NCBI RefSeq assembly: GCF_001620365.2
Contig: NZ_LQMT02000017.1
Span: 1-64,000, forward strand
DNA from: Amycolatopsis keratiniphila subsp. keratiniphila
Lineage (GTDB): Bacteria > Actinomycetota > Actinomycetes > Mycobacteriales > Pseudonocardiaceae
Direction of reading: 5' to 3'
DNA: 64,000 nt
The notes under the pieces are model-generated. The model had not been told where the DNA came from, made no database searches, and saw only the letters and a program-made list of their open reading frames with translations. The translations under genes were made by a program, and so were the position numbers. Below, piece after piece: positions 35,182 to 44,116 of this stretch. Positions within the stretch are counted from its first letter, which is position 1, and the number at the start of each line of letters is the position of its first letter.

Positions 35182-35228
35182 GGGTGTGTGGATATAGGGA
35201 CATTGAACGTCCCTATATCCACACACCC
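35182..35228. repeat. Perfect 20-7-20 palindrome containing a 37-nt core
   Basis: GGGTGTGTGGATATAGGGAC, ATTGAAC, and its exact complement. The inner 15-7-15 part (35187-35223) matches the 37-nt class. It lies between the convergent TetR and amidase genes and is a strong terminator candidate. Confidence 0.88.
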
Positions 35229-35252
35229 GCGGTGTCTCTCACGACCCCGCGC

Positions 35253-36869
35253 TCAGCCGATCGACGGGATGAAGGTCGGCAACCGCCGGACCTTCGTGTC
35301 CTGCTCGAAGGCGTACGCGATCGCCAGCAGCGACGGTTCGCTGAACCGTCCGCCCATGATCGACAGGCCCAATGGCAACGGCCCGGCGTAGGCCATCGGA
35401 ACGGTCATGTTGGCGTAGCCCGAAACGGCCGCCGGGCCCGACGAGTCGATCAGCAGCGCGCCGTCGCCGACACCGAGCTGCGTCTTCCACGCGGCGTTGT
35501 TCGTCGGCGCGACGATCGCGTCCAGTTTCGCGCCGCGCAGCGTTTCGTCGAGGCCGCGCCGGGCGGCGCTCGTCGCGGCTTCTCGCATCGCGCGATACGC
35601 CGGATCGTTCAGATCACCGGTGGTGGCCTGCGAACGGTCCCAGAGATTGTGGGTCCAGTACGGCATTTCGATCGCCGCGTTGTCGAGGTTGTACTGGATC
35701 AGCCCTGCCAGATCGGCGGGATGCTTGCCGCCGGTGGAGGCGAGGTAGGCGTTGATGTCGTGCTTGAACTCGGTCCGGATCGCGGGGAACTCGTTGGCCG
35801 CGATGACGTCCAGGTACGGGATGGTGATCTCGACCGTGGTAGCGCCGAGCTTCCGCAGCCTGGTCAACGCCTGCTCGAACGCCGCCTTCGTCGTGTCGTC
35901 CGGGGTGTACACCTCACGCCAGATACCGATCCGCTTCCCGCGCAAAGCGTTGGGGCGCAAGAACTTCGTGTAGTCGTCGATGGACTGCTTCGCGGCGTCG
36001 ACGGTGATCGGGTCGCGGCGGTCGGCGCCGTTGAGCGCCGCGAGCAGGATCGCGGCGTCCACCACGTTGCGCGCCATCGGGCCCGCGGTGTCCTGCTGCT
36101 TCGACACCGGCACGATCCCGCTGCGGCTGACGAGCCCGAGGCTCGGCTTGACGCCCACGATGCCGTTGGCGCCGGACGGGCAGCTGATCGAACCGTCCGT
36201 TTCGGTCCCGACCGCGACGGTCGCCAGGTGCGCCGCGACGGCGACCCCCGGGCCGGACGACGAACCGCACGGGTTGCGGTCGAGGACGTAGGGGTTCGCG
36301 GTCTGGCCGGCGAGCGGGCTCCAGCCGTTCGACGAGCTGGTGGAGCGGTAGCTCGACCACTCCGAAAGGTTGGCCTTGCCGAGGATGACCGCCCCGGCCT
36401 CGCGCAGGTTCTCGACCACGCCGGCGTCACGGTAGGGGCGCGACTCCAGCAGCGCGGTCGAGCCGGCGGTGGTCGGCTGCCGGTCCGCGGTGTCGATGTT
36501 GTCCTTGAGCAGCACCGGGATGCCGTCCATGGGCCCCTTCGACCGGTGCCGGTGCCGCCGCAGGTCACTCTCCGCGGCGAGCCGCAGAGCGTCCGGGTTC
36601 GTGGAGAGCACCGCGTGCAGCGTCGGGTTCAGCTTGCGGATCCGGTGCAGGTAGAAGGCGGTCAGCTCGACCGAGGACAGCCGTCCGGAGCGCATCGCCC
36701 GCTGCAGGTCGGGGATCGTCGCCCGTTCCAGATCGATCCCGGCCACCACGGGGCGGCCGGACCGGTCCGCGGCCCATGCCGGGACGGCCGTGGTGGCGGA
36801 CGCCACGGACACCATGACGAGGAACGCCGCCACGGCCGCGCCCCGTCTTTTCGAGAAATGTCTTGTCAA
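35253..36869 (-). CDS. Secreted amidase-signature enzyme
   Basis: 538 residues. The Sec signal peptide (AAVAAFLVMVSVASATTAVPAWA) is followed by a full amidase-signature domain. Catalytic Lys is expected at KDNIDTADRQPTTAGS, and the Ser-Ser-Gly region is NPCGSSSGPGVAVAAHLA with TETDGSISCPSGANGIVGVKPS. It should hydrolyse an amide outside the cell. I chose TTG 36869, seven bases after AAGGAGGG; upstream in-frame codons have no binding site and would ruin the signal peptide. No terminator is needed beyond the palindrome at 35182. Confidence 0.88.
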   Translation of the reverse strand: MTRHFSKRRGAAVAAFLVMVSVASATTAVPAWAADRSGRPVVAGIDLERATIPDLQRAMRSGRLSSVELTAFYLHRIRKLNPTLHAVLSTNPDALRLAAESDLRRHRHRSKGPMDGIPVLLKDNIDTADRQPTTAGSTALLESRPYRDAGVVENLREAGAVILGKANLSEWSSYRSTSSSNGWSPLAGQTANPYVLDRNPCGSSSGPGVAVAAHLATVAVGTETDGSISCPSGANGIVGVKPSLGLVSRSGIVPVSKQQDTAGPMARNVVDAAILLAALNGADRRDPITVDAAKQSIDDYTKFLRPNALRGKRIGIWREVYTPDDTTKAAFEQALTRLRKLGATTVEITIPYLDVIAANEFPAIRTEFKHDINAYLASTGGKHPADLAGLIQYNLDNAAIEMPYWTHNLWDRSQATTGDLNDPAYRAMREAATSAARRGLDETLRGAKLDAIVAPTNNAAWKTQLGVGDGALLIDSSGPAAVSGYANMTVPMAYAGPLPLGLSIMGGRFSEPSLLAIAYAFEQDTKVRRLPTFIPSIG

Positions 36870-37154
36870 GGAATTCCCTCCTTGGTCGAAAGAATTCCTG
36901 AACAGTACGTGTGACGCCCCGTTTCGGAAGTGCCGGAAAAGCCCTCCATGCGGTGATTTAATCGCCTCGTGAACGCATCTCCCGGTAGGCGATCGGTCAC
37001 GCAAACAGCCTGTGCCCCACGGTTTCTGCACGGGGTGACACCGGTCGCGGACGCACCGTGAGGCGATTTCCGGGATTTCGTCGGAAATATTCCGCCCGTA
37101 TTCGGCCTGCCACCCGGTGCTCGCGTTGGTCGGGGATTGTTCGGGGTTCGCCGA

Positions 37155-37847
37155 TCATCCGGCGCGGTTCGGCCGCGAGCTTTCGGCGAGCGCGGCACCG
37201 AAGGAGCGGGCGGTGCTCGTCAGCACGGTGACCGCGGAAACCGGGTCGCGGCGGGCGGGCAGGACGGCGGCGAGTGCCGCGCCGACCCGGCCGTCCGGGG
37301 TCCGGACGGCGACGGCGGCGCAGCCGAGCCCCTCGGCGATCGTCTCCGACTCCGCCGCGAACCCGGCCGCGCGGATCTCCAGCGCGTCGGTGTCCGGTTC
37401 GGCGAGCGCCGGATGATGGGCGGCGAGGAGCCGCCCGGCGGCGGTCCCGGGCGGCAGCGGGCTGCCCGGCCACACGGGGACGTCGTCGGCGGGGAGGACG
37501 GCCCCGGCCGCGACGAGCGCGCGACCTTCCCTCGGGACCACGAGCACCAGGCTCGCGCGCATCCGCGCCGAAAGCACGGGCAGCCATTCCTTGGCGAGGT
37601 CCCGCAGTTCGGGCTGCCAGTACCGCCCGAGCCGGAACACCCGCGAGCCGATCCGGTAGCCGCGGCCCGCCCGTTCGACCGCGCCCAGATCGGCCAGCTG
37701 GTCCAGAAGCCGGTGCGCGGTCGTCTTCGGGAGCCCGGTGGTCCGCACGAGCTGGGCCAGCCCGGCCTGCCCGCCGTGCTCGTTGAGTGCTTCGAGCAAC
37801 GCGAACGCGCCTTCGAGCACGCCGCGTCCGCCAATGGTCTCCCGCAT
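37155..37847 (-). CDS. IclR-family transcriptional regulator
   Basis: 230 residues. The N-terminal winged helix reads FALLEALNEHGGQAGLAQLVRTTGLPKTTAHRLLDQL, followed by a reduced IclR effector domain (LVLVVPREGRALVAAGAV...). The domain is shorter than usual and lacks some conserved effector residues. The start is ATG 37847 after GGGAAAGGGCGG. It is divergent from the Ser/Thr kinase gene. Confidence 0.82.
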   Translation of the reverse strand: MRETIGGRGVLEGAFALLEALNEHGGQAGLAQLVRTTGLPKTTAHRLLDQLADLGAVERAGRGYRIGSRVFRLGRYWQPELRDLAKEWLPVLSARMRASLVLVVPREGRALVAAGAVLPADDVPVWPGSPLPPGTAAGRLLAAHHPALAEPDTDALEIRAAGFAAESETIAEGLGCAAVAVRTPDGRVGAALAAVLPARRDPVSAVTVLTSTARSFGAALAESSRPNRAG

Positions 37848-38076
37848 CGCCGCCCTTTCCCCGAAACAGGCCACACCGGAGAAGTAAAGTGCGCCCCCGG
37901 CCTGCCGGGATACGAACTTCCGGGCAGCCGATGGGGCGGTGTTCCGCTGAACGGCCCCTTCGCCGACGTGACCGACACCGCGTCGCGAACCACCCTGCCG
38001 GGTCCGGCGTCCCGGCGCGTTCCTGGCATGCTGGCAAGGTTCGCGCGAACACCACAGCTCCAGGGGGACGTCGATA

Positions 38077-39480
38077 ATGGAGGAGATCCGCCGCCTCGCC
38101 GATCGGTTCGATCTCATCGAGCCCGTCGGCGGTGGCTCCATGGGCACCGTGTGGCGGGCGCGCGACGAGAACCTGGAGCGCACGGTCGCGGTCAAGGAAC
38201 TCCTTCTGCCGCACGGCGCGGGGGAGCAGAAGGCCGACGAGGCCAAGAACCGGGCCCTGCGCGAGGCCAGGATCGCCGCACGGCTGGTGCATCCGCACGC
38301 CATCACCGTCTTCGGGGTGATCGACGAGCAGGACCGCCCGTGGATCATCATGGAGTACCTGCCCTCCACCAGCCTCGCGGAGAAGCTGCGCGAGGGGCCG
38401 ATGGAGGTCGACGACGTCATCCGTCTCGGCATCCAGCTCTGCTCGGCGCTGGCGGCCGCGCACCGCGCGGGCATCGTCCACCGCGACATCAAGCCCGGCA
38501 ACGTCCTGCTGGGCGACGACGACACCGTCAAGATCACCGACTTCGGGATCTCGCGGGCGATGGGCGACGTCCAGCTCACCGCGACCGGCGAGATCTCCGG
38601 GACACCGGCGTTCCTGGCGCCCGAGGTCGCCCGTGGCGAGGACGCCACGTCCGCTTCCGACGTGTTCTCGCTCGGCGCGACGCTGTACACCGCGCTCGAA
38701 GGCGGCACGCCGTACGGCACGGCGGAGAACCCGATCGCCTTGCTGTACCGCGCGTCGAGCGGCGAGATCACCCCGCCGACCAGGTCCGGGATCCTGACCC
38801 CGCTGCTGAACCGGCTTCTCGACGTCCGGCCGGACAGCAGGCCGACGATGTCCGAAACCGAACGGGAACTGCGGGCCTTGGCGGCAGGGGAGCCGACGAC
38901 GCTCGTCGCGGAGGAGCCGCCGCCCAAGGCGCGCAAGGGAATGCTGATCGGCGTGCTCGCGGTGTTCCTCGTGCTCGCGGCGGCCGCCGCCGCGGCCGTG
39001 GTCGTGGTGCTCAACCGCGACGACGACGCCCCGACGGGGCAGGCCCCGCCGCCGGCTTCCCAGTCGCAATCCGCGGCCCCGACCACTTCGGAGCCTGCCT
39101 CGCCGCCGCCTTCGCCCTCCTCCGTGCCGTCATCGACGCCGCCCCCGTCCTCGTCGTCCTCGGCCGCGCCGCCGCCCGCGCAGACACCGGGGCAGGCGCT
39201 CTCGGCCTACTACGCCCTCATCCCGGGGAATCTCCAGGCGGGGTTCGCGACACTGAGCGACAACTTCAAGCAGACGAGGAACCAGAGCTTCGAGCGGTAT
39301 TCGAACTACTGGCGGCAATTCAGCGCGGTGACCGTGTCGAACGTGACCGAATCCGGCACCACGGTGACGGCGACGCTCACCTACGTGCGGGCCTCCGGCG
39401 GGACCACGACGGGGCGGGAGACCTTCGTCCTGGTCCAGAAGGACGGCCGGTACCTCATCGACTCGCAGCGGGCAGGTTGA
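38077..39480 (+). CDS. PknB-like Ser/Thr protein kinase with extracellular domain
   Basis: 467 residues. Residues 9-270 form a Hanks kinase domain: VGGGSMGTVWRARDENLERTVAVKEL (P-loop and Lys), VHRDIKPGNVLL (catalytic Asp), TDFGISRAMG, and GTPAFLAPEV. A juxtamembrane region leads to a single helix (LIGVLAVFLVLAAAAAAAVVVVL, about residue 300). A Pro/Ser linker and an NTF2-like extracellular domain of about 90 residues finish the protein. It should transmit an envelope signal by phosphorylation. Its last 26 bp overlap the convergent LLM gene. Confidence 0.93.
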   Translation: MEEIRRLADRFDLIEPVGGGSMGTVWRARDENLERTVAVKELLLPHGAGEQKADEAKNRALREARIAARLVHPHAITVFGVIDEQDRPWIIMEYLPSTSLAEKLREGPMEVDDVIRLGIQLCSALAAAHRAGIVHRDIKPGNVLLGDDDTVKITDFGISRAMGDVQLTATGEISGTPAFLAPEVARGEDATSASDVFSLGATLYTALEGGTPYGTAENPIALLYRASSGEITPPTRSGILTPLLNRLLDVRPDSRPTMSETERELRALAAGEPTTLVAEEPPPKARKGMLIGVLAVFLVLAAAAAAAVVVVLNRDDDAPTGQAPPPASQSQSAAPTTSEPASPPPSPSSVPSSTPPPSSSSSAAPPPAQTPGQALSAYYALIPGNLQAGFATLSDNFKQTRNQSFERYSNYWRQFSAVTVSNVTESGTTVTATLTYVRASGGTTTGRETFVLVQKDGRYLIDSQRAG

Positions 39481-40312
39481 GTTTCCCGGCGAGGCGCTGA
39501 AGCCAGGCCTCGACCTCCTCGGGGGAGCGGTCCGGGAGACCGAAGATCGTCTCGGTGACGCCGGCCGCTTCCAGTTCGGCCAGCTTTTCCGGATCCGGGC
39601 GGACGCCGAGCGCCGAGATCTCCGGCTCCCCGGCACGGCCCTCTTCGTGCCAGATTTCGCGCAGCCGCCGCGCTTTGTCCTCGATGTCCGTGTCGCCGGG
39701 TGTGGTGAGCCACCCGTCGGCCGACTTCGCGATCCAGCGGAACGTCTTCTCCGTCGCGCCCGCGCCGACGATCACCGGGATATGCGCCTGGGCCGGTTTC
39801 GGCCAGGCCCAGCTCGCACCGAACGAGACGAACTCGCCCGCGTAGGAGGCTTCGTCCTGCGTCCAGAGCGCGCGCATCGCTTCGAGGTACTCGCGCAGCA
39901 CGGTCCGGCGTTTGCCGCCGGGGACGCCGTGATCGGCCAGTTCGTCGACGTTCCAGCCGAAGCCGACGCCGAGCGTGACCCGCCCGGCCGAGAGATGGTC
40001 GAGGCTGGCGATGGTCTTCGCCAGCGTGATCGGATCACTCTCGACCGGGAGGGCCACCGCCGTCGCGAGCCGGATCCGCGTGGTCACCGAGGCCGCCGTG
40101 GCCAAGGCGACCCATGGGTCCAGCGTTCGCAGGTAGCGGTCGTCCGGGAGCGACGAGTCGCCGGTGCGTGGGTGCGGAGCCTCCCGTTTGACCGGGATGT
40201 GCGTGTGTTCGGGTACGTGGAAGGCGTCGAAGCCGGCGGCTTCGGCCGCCCGCGCGGCCGAAGCCGGACTGATCCCCCGGTCACTGGTGAACAGCACAAT
40301 CCCGTGTCTCAC
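39455..40312 (-). CDS. LLM-class F420-type oxidoreductase (TIGR03619-like)
   Basis: 285 residues. Begins GIVLFTSDRGISPASAARAAEAAGFDAFHVPEHTHIPVKREAPH, followed by LGVGFGWNVDELADHG. These features fit the short LLM branch that uses F420 in actinobacteria. Substrate unknown. It is followed by a P450 gene on the same strand 27 bp upstream, which may share a transcript. Confidence 0.85.
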   Translation of the reverse strand: MRHGIVLFTSDRGISPASAARAAEAAGFDAFHVPEHTHIPVKREAPHPRTGDSSLPDDRYLRTLDPWVALATAASVTTRIRLATAVALPVESDPITLAKTIASLDHLSAGRVTLGVGFGWNVDELADHGVPGGKRRTVLREYLEAMRALWTQDEASYAGEFVSFGASWAWPKPAQAHIPVIVGAGATEKTFRWIAKSADGWLTTPGDTDIEDKARRLREIWHEEGRAGEPEISALGVRPDPEKLAELEAAGVTETIFGLPDRSPEEVEAWLQRLAGKLNLPAASR

Positions 40313-40338
40313 AGGCGGTCACGTTATTAGAACGTGTT

Positions 40339-41529
40339 TCAGTTCGCAACCGTGGCGTGCAGCGTGACCGGCAGGGCGTTCAGCCGCCAGGTGCCCGGGT
40401 CCGGGATCCGCAGGAGGCCGTCGGCGAGCGCGAGATCGGGGAACCTGCGCAGCAGCGCGGTGAGTGCGACCTCGACCTGAACCCTGGCCAGCGAAGCGCC
40501 GAGGCAGAAATGCGGCCCGTGGGCGAAGGCGAGATGCCACGCCGGTCCCGCCGCGCGGCGGATGTCGAAGACGTCCGGTTCGGGGAACGCCCTCGGGTCC
40601 CGGTTCGCCGCGGCGATCGCGACGGTAACAGGTTCTCCTTCGGGGATGAGGACGTCGCCGATCCGGACGTCCGTGGTGGCGAACCGGGGGAGCGTCAGCA
40701 ACTGCGGGCTCTGCCAGCGCATCACCTCCTCGACGGCGCCGGGCATGAGCGTCGGATCATCACGGAGCTCGGCCAGCTGTTCGGGGTGGGAAAGCAGGAT
40801 TTCGACGGCGTTGGCGATGAGATTGCCGGGTACCTGGCCGCCCAGTGCGAGTTGCCAGACCAGTGCGACCAGTTCGGTTTCGCTGAGCCTGTCGCCGTCT
40901 TCGGCCTGGATTCTGAGCAGTTGCGAGAGGACGTCCTCGGCCGGTTCGAGCTTCCGCTTCGCGATGGCGGCGAGTGCGCCCTCGACGATGCCGGGGACCG
41001 CCTTCGCGAGCCCTGCCCCGTCGCCGGCCGAGACCAGGGCGCCGTACTCGCGCCAGCGAGGACGGTCGACCTCGGGGATGCCGACCAGTGCGCAGATCAC
41101 GTCCACCGGAAGCGGGCGCGCGAACGCGGTGACCAGATCGATCCGGTCTTTCCCGGTGAGCTCGTCGAGGAGCGTTTCGACGAGCCGCTCGATCCCCTCG
41201 CGGAGCGCGGCGGCCTTGCGCGGGGTGAACGCGGGGGCGACCAGGCGCCGGAGCCGGAGGTGCTCCGGGCCCTCGACCTCCTGCATCGTCCGCATGTACG
41301 GGCGGCAGTGGTCGGGGATGTCCATGCGCTGATAGCTGTTCGCGCTCAGGGCGAAACGCGGGTCGCTCAGCATCTTCCGTGCCTCTTCGTGGCGCAGGAC
41401 CGCCCACATCGAGAACCCCGGCGCGGAGAGTTTGGCGATCGGGGAGCGCTCACGGACGGGGGCGTAGGCGGTGAACGGGTCGCGCAGGACCTCGGGGTCG
41501 GTCAGGAGGATCTCGGGAACTTCGGACAA
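40339..41529 (-). CDS. Cytochrome P450 with an atypical I-helix
   Basis: 396 residues. Haem loop FAHGPHFCLGASLARVQ and K-helix EEVMRWQSP are intact. The I-helix reads LVWQLALGGQVPGNLIANA: the usual Ala/Gly-Gly-x-Asp/Glu-Thr-Thr is replaced by GGQVPGN, so the conserved acid-alcohol pair for oxygen activation is absent. I chose TTG 41529 after GGGAGAG; ATGs at 41571/41574 lie inside the operator at 41556-41580. The divergent TetR gene probably controls it. Confidence 0.88.
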   Translation of the reverse strand: MSEVPEILLTDPEVLRDPFTAYAPVRERSPIAKLSAPGFSMWAVLRHEEARKMLSDPRFALSANSYQRMDIPDHCRPYMRTMQEVEGPEHLRLRRLVAPAFTPRKAAALREGIERLVETLLDELTGKDRIDLVTAFARPLPVDVICALVGIPEVDRPRWREYGALVSAGDGAGLAKAVPGIVEGALAAIAKRKLEPAEDVLSQLLRIQAEDGDRLSETELVALVWQLALGGQVPGNLIANAVEILLSHPEQLAELRDDPTLMPGAVEEVMRWQSPQLLTLPRFATTDVRIGDVLIPEGEPVTVAIAAANRDPRAFPEPDVFDIRRAAGPAWHLAFAHGPHFCLGASLARVQVEVALTALLRRFPDLALADGLLRIPDPGTWRLNALPVTLHATVAN

Positions 41530-41555
41530 AGTGGCTCTCCCAGTTCGGATGCTCA

Positions 41556-41580
41556 ATTCAGATGTTCTCATCATCTGAAT
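41556..41580. promoter_or_regulatory. TetR-type operator between P450 and TetR genes
   Basis: ATTCAGATG, seven bases, CATCTGAAT: perfect 9-bp arms, 25 bp in total. It lies in the divergent promoter region. A second small dyad, TCAAG-GTAT-CTTGA, is at 41583-41596. Confidence 0.65.
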
Positions 41581-41636
41581 GGTCAAGGTATCTTGATCCG
41601 GGTCCGAGAGCAATCGTGCTGGCTGACGGGAGGCCG

Positions 41637-42713
41637 ATGGTCCGGCTGAGCAGGGCGGAGACGCAGGAGCGCAATCGCGCGAAGGTGCTGGCCGCCGCGC
41701 GCGACGAGTTCGCGGAACAGGGCTTCCGGGATGCCAAGATCGACGTCATCGCCGAACGGGCGGAGCTCACCCGCGGGGCGGTCTACTCCAACTTCCCGGG
41801 GAAACGCGCGCTGTACTTCGCCGTCCTCGCCGAGCTGGCCGAACAGTCCGCCGGAGCGCCGCACGCCGTGCCCGGCGAGACGCTCGAAGGTGCGCTGGGT
41901 GCGCTGGCCCGGGCCCGGGTGGCGGCGTTTCCCCTGGACGACGAGCAGGCGGGTCTGGTCCGCGACCTGATGCCGGAGGTGCTCGCGGACGAGCACGTCC
42001 GGCGCCCGTTCGCCCAGCTGGTGAAGCTCAACGGACTGCTGCTCGGGCTCGCGCTGGAGCGGCTCGACCCGCCGGAGCGGCCGGCGGGATCGCCGATCCC
42101 TCGTCGGGTCCGGCTCGCCGAGACCGTGCTGATCTCGCTGCACGGCGCCGGCCAGCTGGCGGTCACCGCGCCGGGGCTCGTCGAGCCCTTCGATGTCGTG
42201 AGCGCCTGCGAGCGGCTGGCGGGGATGGTCTTCAACGACTGGTGGGCGCCGCCGGTGATCGTCCCCACGGCGCAGGCCGCCGACCGGCCGTGGTCACCGC
42301 CCGGGGCCGTCGACCTCGTGCGCGCGGAATCCTTCGTACCCGGCGACGGCGTGGTCGTCGTGCTGGGCACGCACCGGCTGGCCGCCGCGGAGGAGGCCGT
42401 CCGGGCCTCGGGCCGCGACGTCACCGTCGTCGCCGTGACCAGCGATCCCGCCGAGCTCGTGCCGCTGACGCGGCTGATCGTCGCGGAGGTGTGCGGCGGT
42501 CTGCGGCAGGCGTTCCCGGGATCGTCGTGGCCGGGAGTGCGCGTGGTGTGCGACGCGACCGGGACGCTGGCGGCCGCGGCGGGGGTGCTCGCGGTCAGTG
42601 ACGAGACCGAGGTCGCGATCCGGGTCGAGCGGGGCCGGATCGTCGCCACCGCGGACGGGCGCGGCGCGGGATACGCCGTCTCGGGCGAAGTGTCCCGTGT
42701 GGACAGCGCCTAG
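41637..42713 (+). CDS. TetR regulator with extra C-terminal thioredoxin-fold-like domain
   Basis: 358 residues, about 150 longer than normal. Residues 1-60 are the helix-turn-helix (NRAKVLAAARDEFAEQGFRDAKIDVIAERAELTRGAVYSNFPGKRAL), residues 60-205 the helical ligand domain. The C-terminal part (GDGVVVVLGTHRLAAAEEAVRASG..., WPGVRVVCDATGTLAAAAGVL, then VERGRIVATADG) has the strand-helix order of redoxins but no CxxC. It may sense an adduct or simply bind a ligand. It starts with ATG 41637 after GACGGGAGGCC and is divergent from the P450. Confidence 0.85.
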   Translation: MVRLSRAETQERNRAKVLAAARDEFAEQGFRDAKIDVIAERAELTRGAVYSNFPGKRALYFAVLAELAEQSAGAPHAVPGETLEGALGALARARVAAFPLDDEQAGLVRDLMPEVLADEHVRRPFAQLVKLNGLLLGLALERLDPPERPAGSPIPRRVRLAETVLISLHGAGQLAVTAPGLVEPFDVVSACERLAGMVFNDWWAPPVIVPTAQAADRPWSPPGAVDLVRAESFVPGDGVVVVLGTHRLAAAEEAVRASGRDVTVVAVTSDPAELVPLTRLIVAEVCGGLRQAFPGSSWPGVRVVCDATGTLAAAAGVLAVSDETEVAIRVERGRIVATADGRGAGYAVSGEVSRVDSA

Positions 42714-43234
42714 ACCGTGTCGGTGTGGCGGATCCGGTACACCTGCAGGCGAAGCCCGTAGTACTTGTCGGTTTCCCCGACCCAGACCATGTCGAGCCGT
42801 TTCGCGGTCGCGATGGCACGCGTGTTGTTGGGCCGGGCGACCGCGAAGAGTTCGTCCGTGTCCTGGGTGAACGCCCAGCCGATCAGCGCGCGGGCTGCCT
42901 CGGAGGCGTAGCCCTCGCCCCAGGCGTCCGGGTGCAGCTGCCAGCTGATCTCCAGGTCCTCTTCGTACGGTGGCAGCAGATGGATGCCCAGCCCGCCGAC
43001 GACCATGCCGTCTTCCTTGCGCTGCACCGCCCATCTCCCGCGCGGCGGCACGAGGTTCGGCTGCGCCTGCTGCCAGGCCTGCAGGACCGAACGCATGGCC
43101 GCCTCGTCGGTCACCCGGTCCATCGCCGGGGTGAGCCAACGGGTCACGTCGGTGGTGCCGTAGATCGCCAGCGCGGCTTCGGCGTCGTCCTCGGACCAAT
43201 CACGGACGACGAGCCTTTCGGTGGTCAAGTCCAT
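42710..43234 (-). CDS. RimJ/RimL-like GNAT acetyltransferase
   Basis: 174 residues. MDLTTERLVVRDWSEDDAEAALAIY is the usual start of this branch; SWQLHPDAWGEGYASEAARALIGWAF is the acetyl-CoA loop, and NTRAIATAKRLDMVWVGE a C-terminal signature. Acceptor unknown. It overlaps the TetR stop by 4 bp, tail to tail. Confidence 0.88.
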   Translation of the reverse strand: MDLTTERLVVRDWSEDDAEAALAIYGTTDVTRWLTPAMDRVTDEAAMRSVLQAWQQAQPNLVPPRGRWAVQRKEDGMVVGGLGIHLLPPYEEDLEISWQLHPDAWGEGYASEAARALIGWAFTQDTDELFAVARPNNTRAIATAKRLDMVWVGETDKYYGLRLQVYRIRHTDTV

Positions 43235-43312
43235 AACAGAACGTTACGCGCACGAACGGGGCCATGGGGTGTCCGGATCATGACAACTCGGCAACCCGCG
43301 TACCTTGGGTTC

Positions 43313-43681
43313 ATGCGCGCCGACGCCTCGACCACACCCGAACAGGCCTGCCCGATCGCCCCGGTGGTCGACCTCGTCTTCAGCCGCTGGACCACGCCGA
43401 TCCTGTGGGCGCTCAACGAGTTCGGCAGGCAGCGGTTCGTCGAACTCGAGCGGCGCATCGGCTCGATCACGCCGAAGGTGCTGACGCAACGGTTGCGGCA
43501 GCTGGAACGCGACGGTCTGATCACCCGGACCTATCACGCCGAGGTGCCGCCCCGGGTCGAGTACGAGATCAGCGACCTCGGGCGGAGTCTGGCGCCGCTG
43601 TTCGCGACCCTCGCGGACTGGTCGACGGAGAACCTGCCGAAGGTGGAAGAGGCTCGGTCGGCTTACGACTCGGGTAGCTGA
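43313..43681 (+). CDS. HxlR-family transcriptional regulator
   Basis: 122 residues. CPIAPVVDLVFSRWTTPILWALNEFGRQRFVELERRIGSITPKVLTQRLRQL covers the HxlR winged helix, with a conserved Cys near residue 11 as in redox-sensing members. ATG 43313 is used; ATG 43280 is an alternative. It lies divergently next to the RimJ/RimL-like gene. Confidence 0.85.
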   Translation: MRADASTTPEQACPIAPVVDLVFSRWTTPILWALNEFGRQRFVELERRIGSITPKVLTQRLRQLERDGLITRTYHAEVPPRVEYEISDLGRSLAPLFATLADWSTENLPKVEEARSAYDSGS

Positions 43682-43724
43682 GCGGCTGTTGGTGTCCGGG
43701 CCCGCTTCGGGGTCGGGCGGACGC

Positions 43725-43777
43725 GTTGCGAAAGCCACTTTCGCAACCTTGAACGTTGCGAAAGTGGCTTTCGCAAC
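43725..43777. repeat. Palindromic element family A, copy 2
   Basis: 53 nt with the same two 17-nt hairpins as 15446, spacer AACCTTGAACGTT. It follows the HxlR gene by 44 bp, in tandem rather than convergent surroundings. Confidence 0.9.
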
Positions 43778-43819
43778 CCCTCGGGTCAAGGCCGGCACCC
43801 AGCGGGTCCGGCGAGTCAC

Positions 43820-43859
43820 CAGGACACGGTTGGCTCTAGCGACCAAAAACACTCACGAG
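43820..43859. repeat. Intergenic repeat (ACGGTTGGCTCTA family)
   Basis: Shares AGGACACGGTTGGCTCTA and ACACTCACGA with 34422-34468 and, more weakly, 44011-44057. Not palindromic. Function unknown. Confidence 0.6.
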
Positions 43860-43904
43860 GCGACACCTGCGACCGAACGGCCGCTCCCCGTAGCCGACCG
43901 GGAG

Positions 43905-43951
43905 GTGAAGGCTCCTTTCGTCGCATCAGACTCGGTGAAGGGAGCCTTCAG
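43905..43951. repeat. Palindromic element family B, copy 3 (diverged)
   Basis: 47-nt core from GTGAAGG to CCTTCAG, inner arms decayed but outer 10 bp (TGAAGGCTCC/GGAGCCTTCA) perfect. The length equals the other family members exactly. Confidence 0.75.
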
Positions 43952-44010
43952 CCCACCACTCCGCTAGTGCCTACTGACGCAGGTTGGATCAGCCGCAGCC
44001 GCCCTCCGCG

Positions 44011-44057
44011 TAGGTACTTAGGCACCCTTGGCTCTAACCGTCCTGAACACTCACGGG
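44011..44057. repeat. Intergenic repeat (TTGGCTCTAACC family)
   Basis: TAGGTACTTAGGCACCC then TTGGCTCTAACC and GAACACTCACGGG. Related to 34422-34468 and 43820-43859, in the same orientation as 43820. Confidence 0.5.
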
Positions 44058-44082
44058 CCCAGTGCCAAACCAACCCTTATTT

Positions 44083-44094
44083 GACCGATCGGTC
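44083..44094. promoter_or_regulatory. TetR-type operator (GACCGATCGGTC)
   Basis: A perfect 12-bp palindrome 22 bp before the TetR start at 44117, of the ACCGnnCGGT type common for TetR regulators in actinobacteria. It is probably an autoregulatory site that also controls the SDR gene. Confidence 0.65.
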
Positions 44095-44116
44095 CAGATG
44101 TGGTTAAGCTCCTGTC

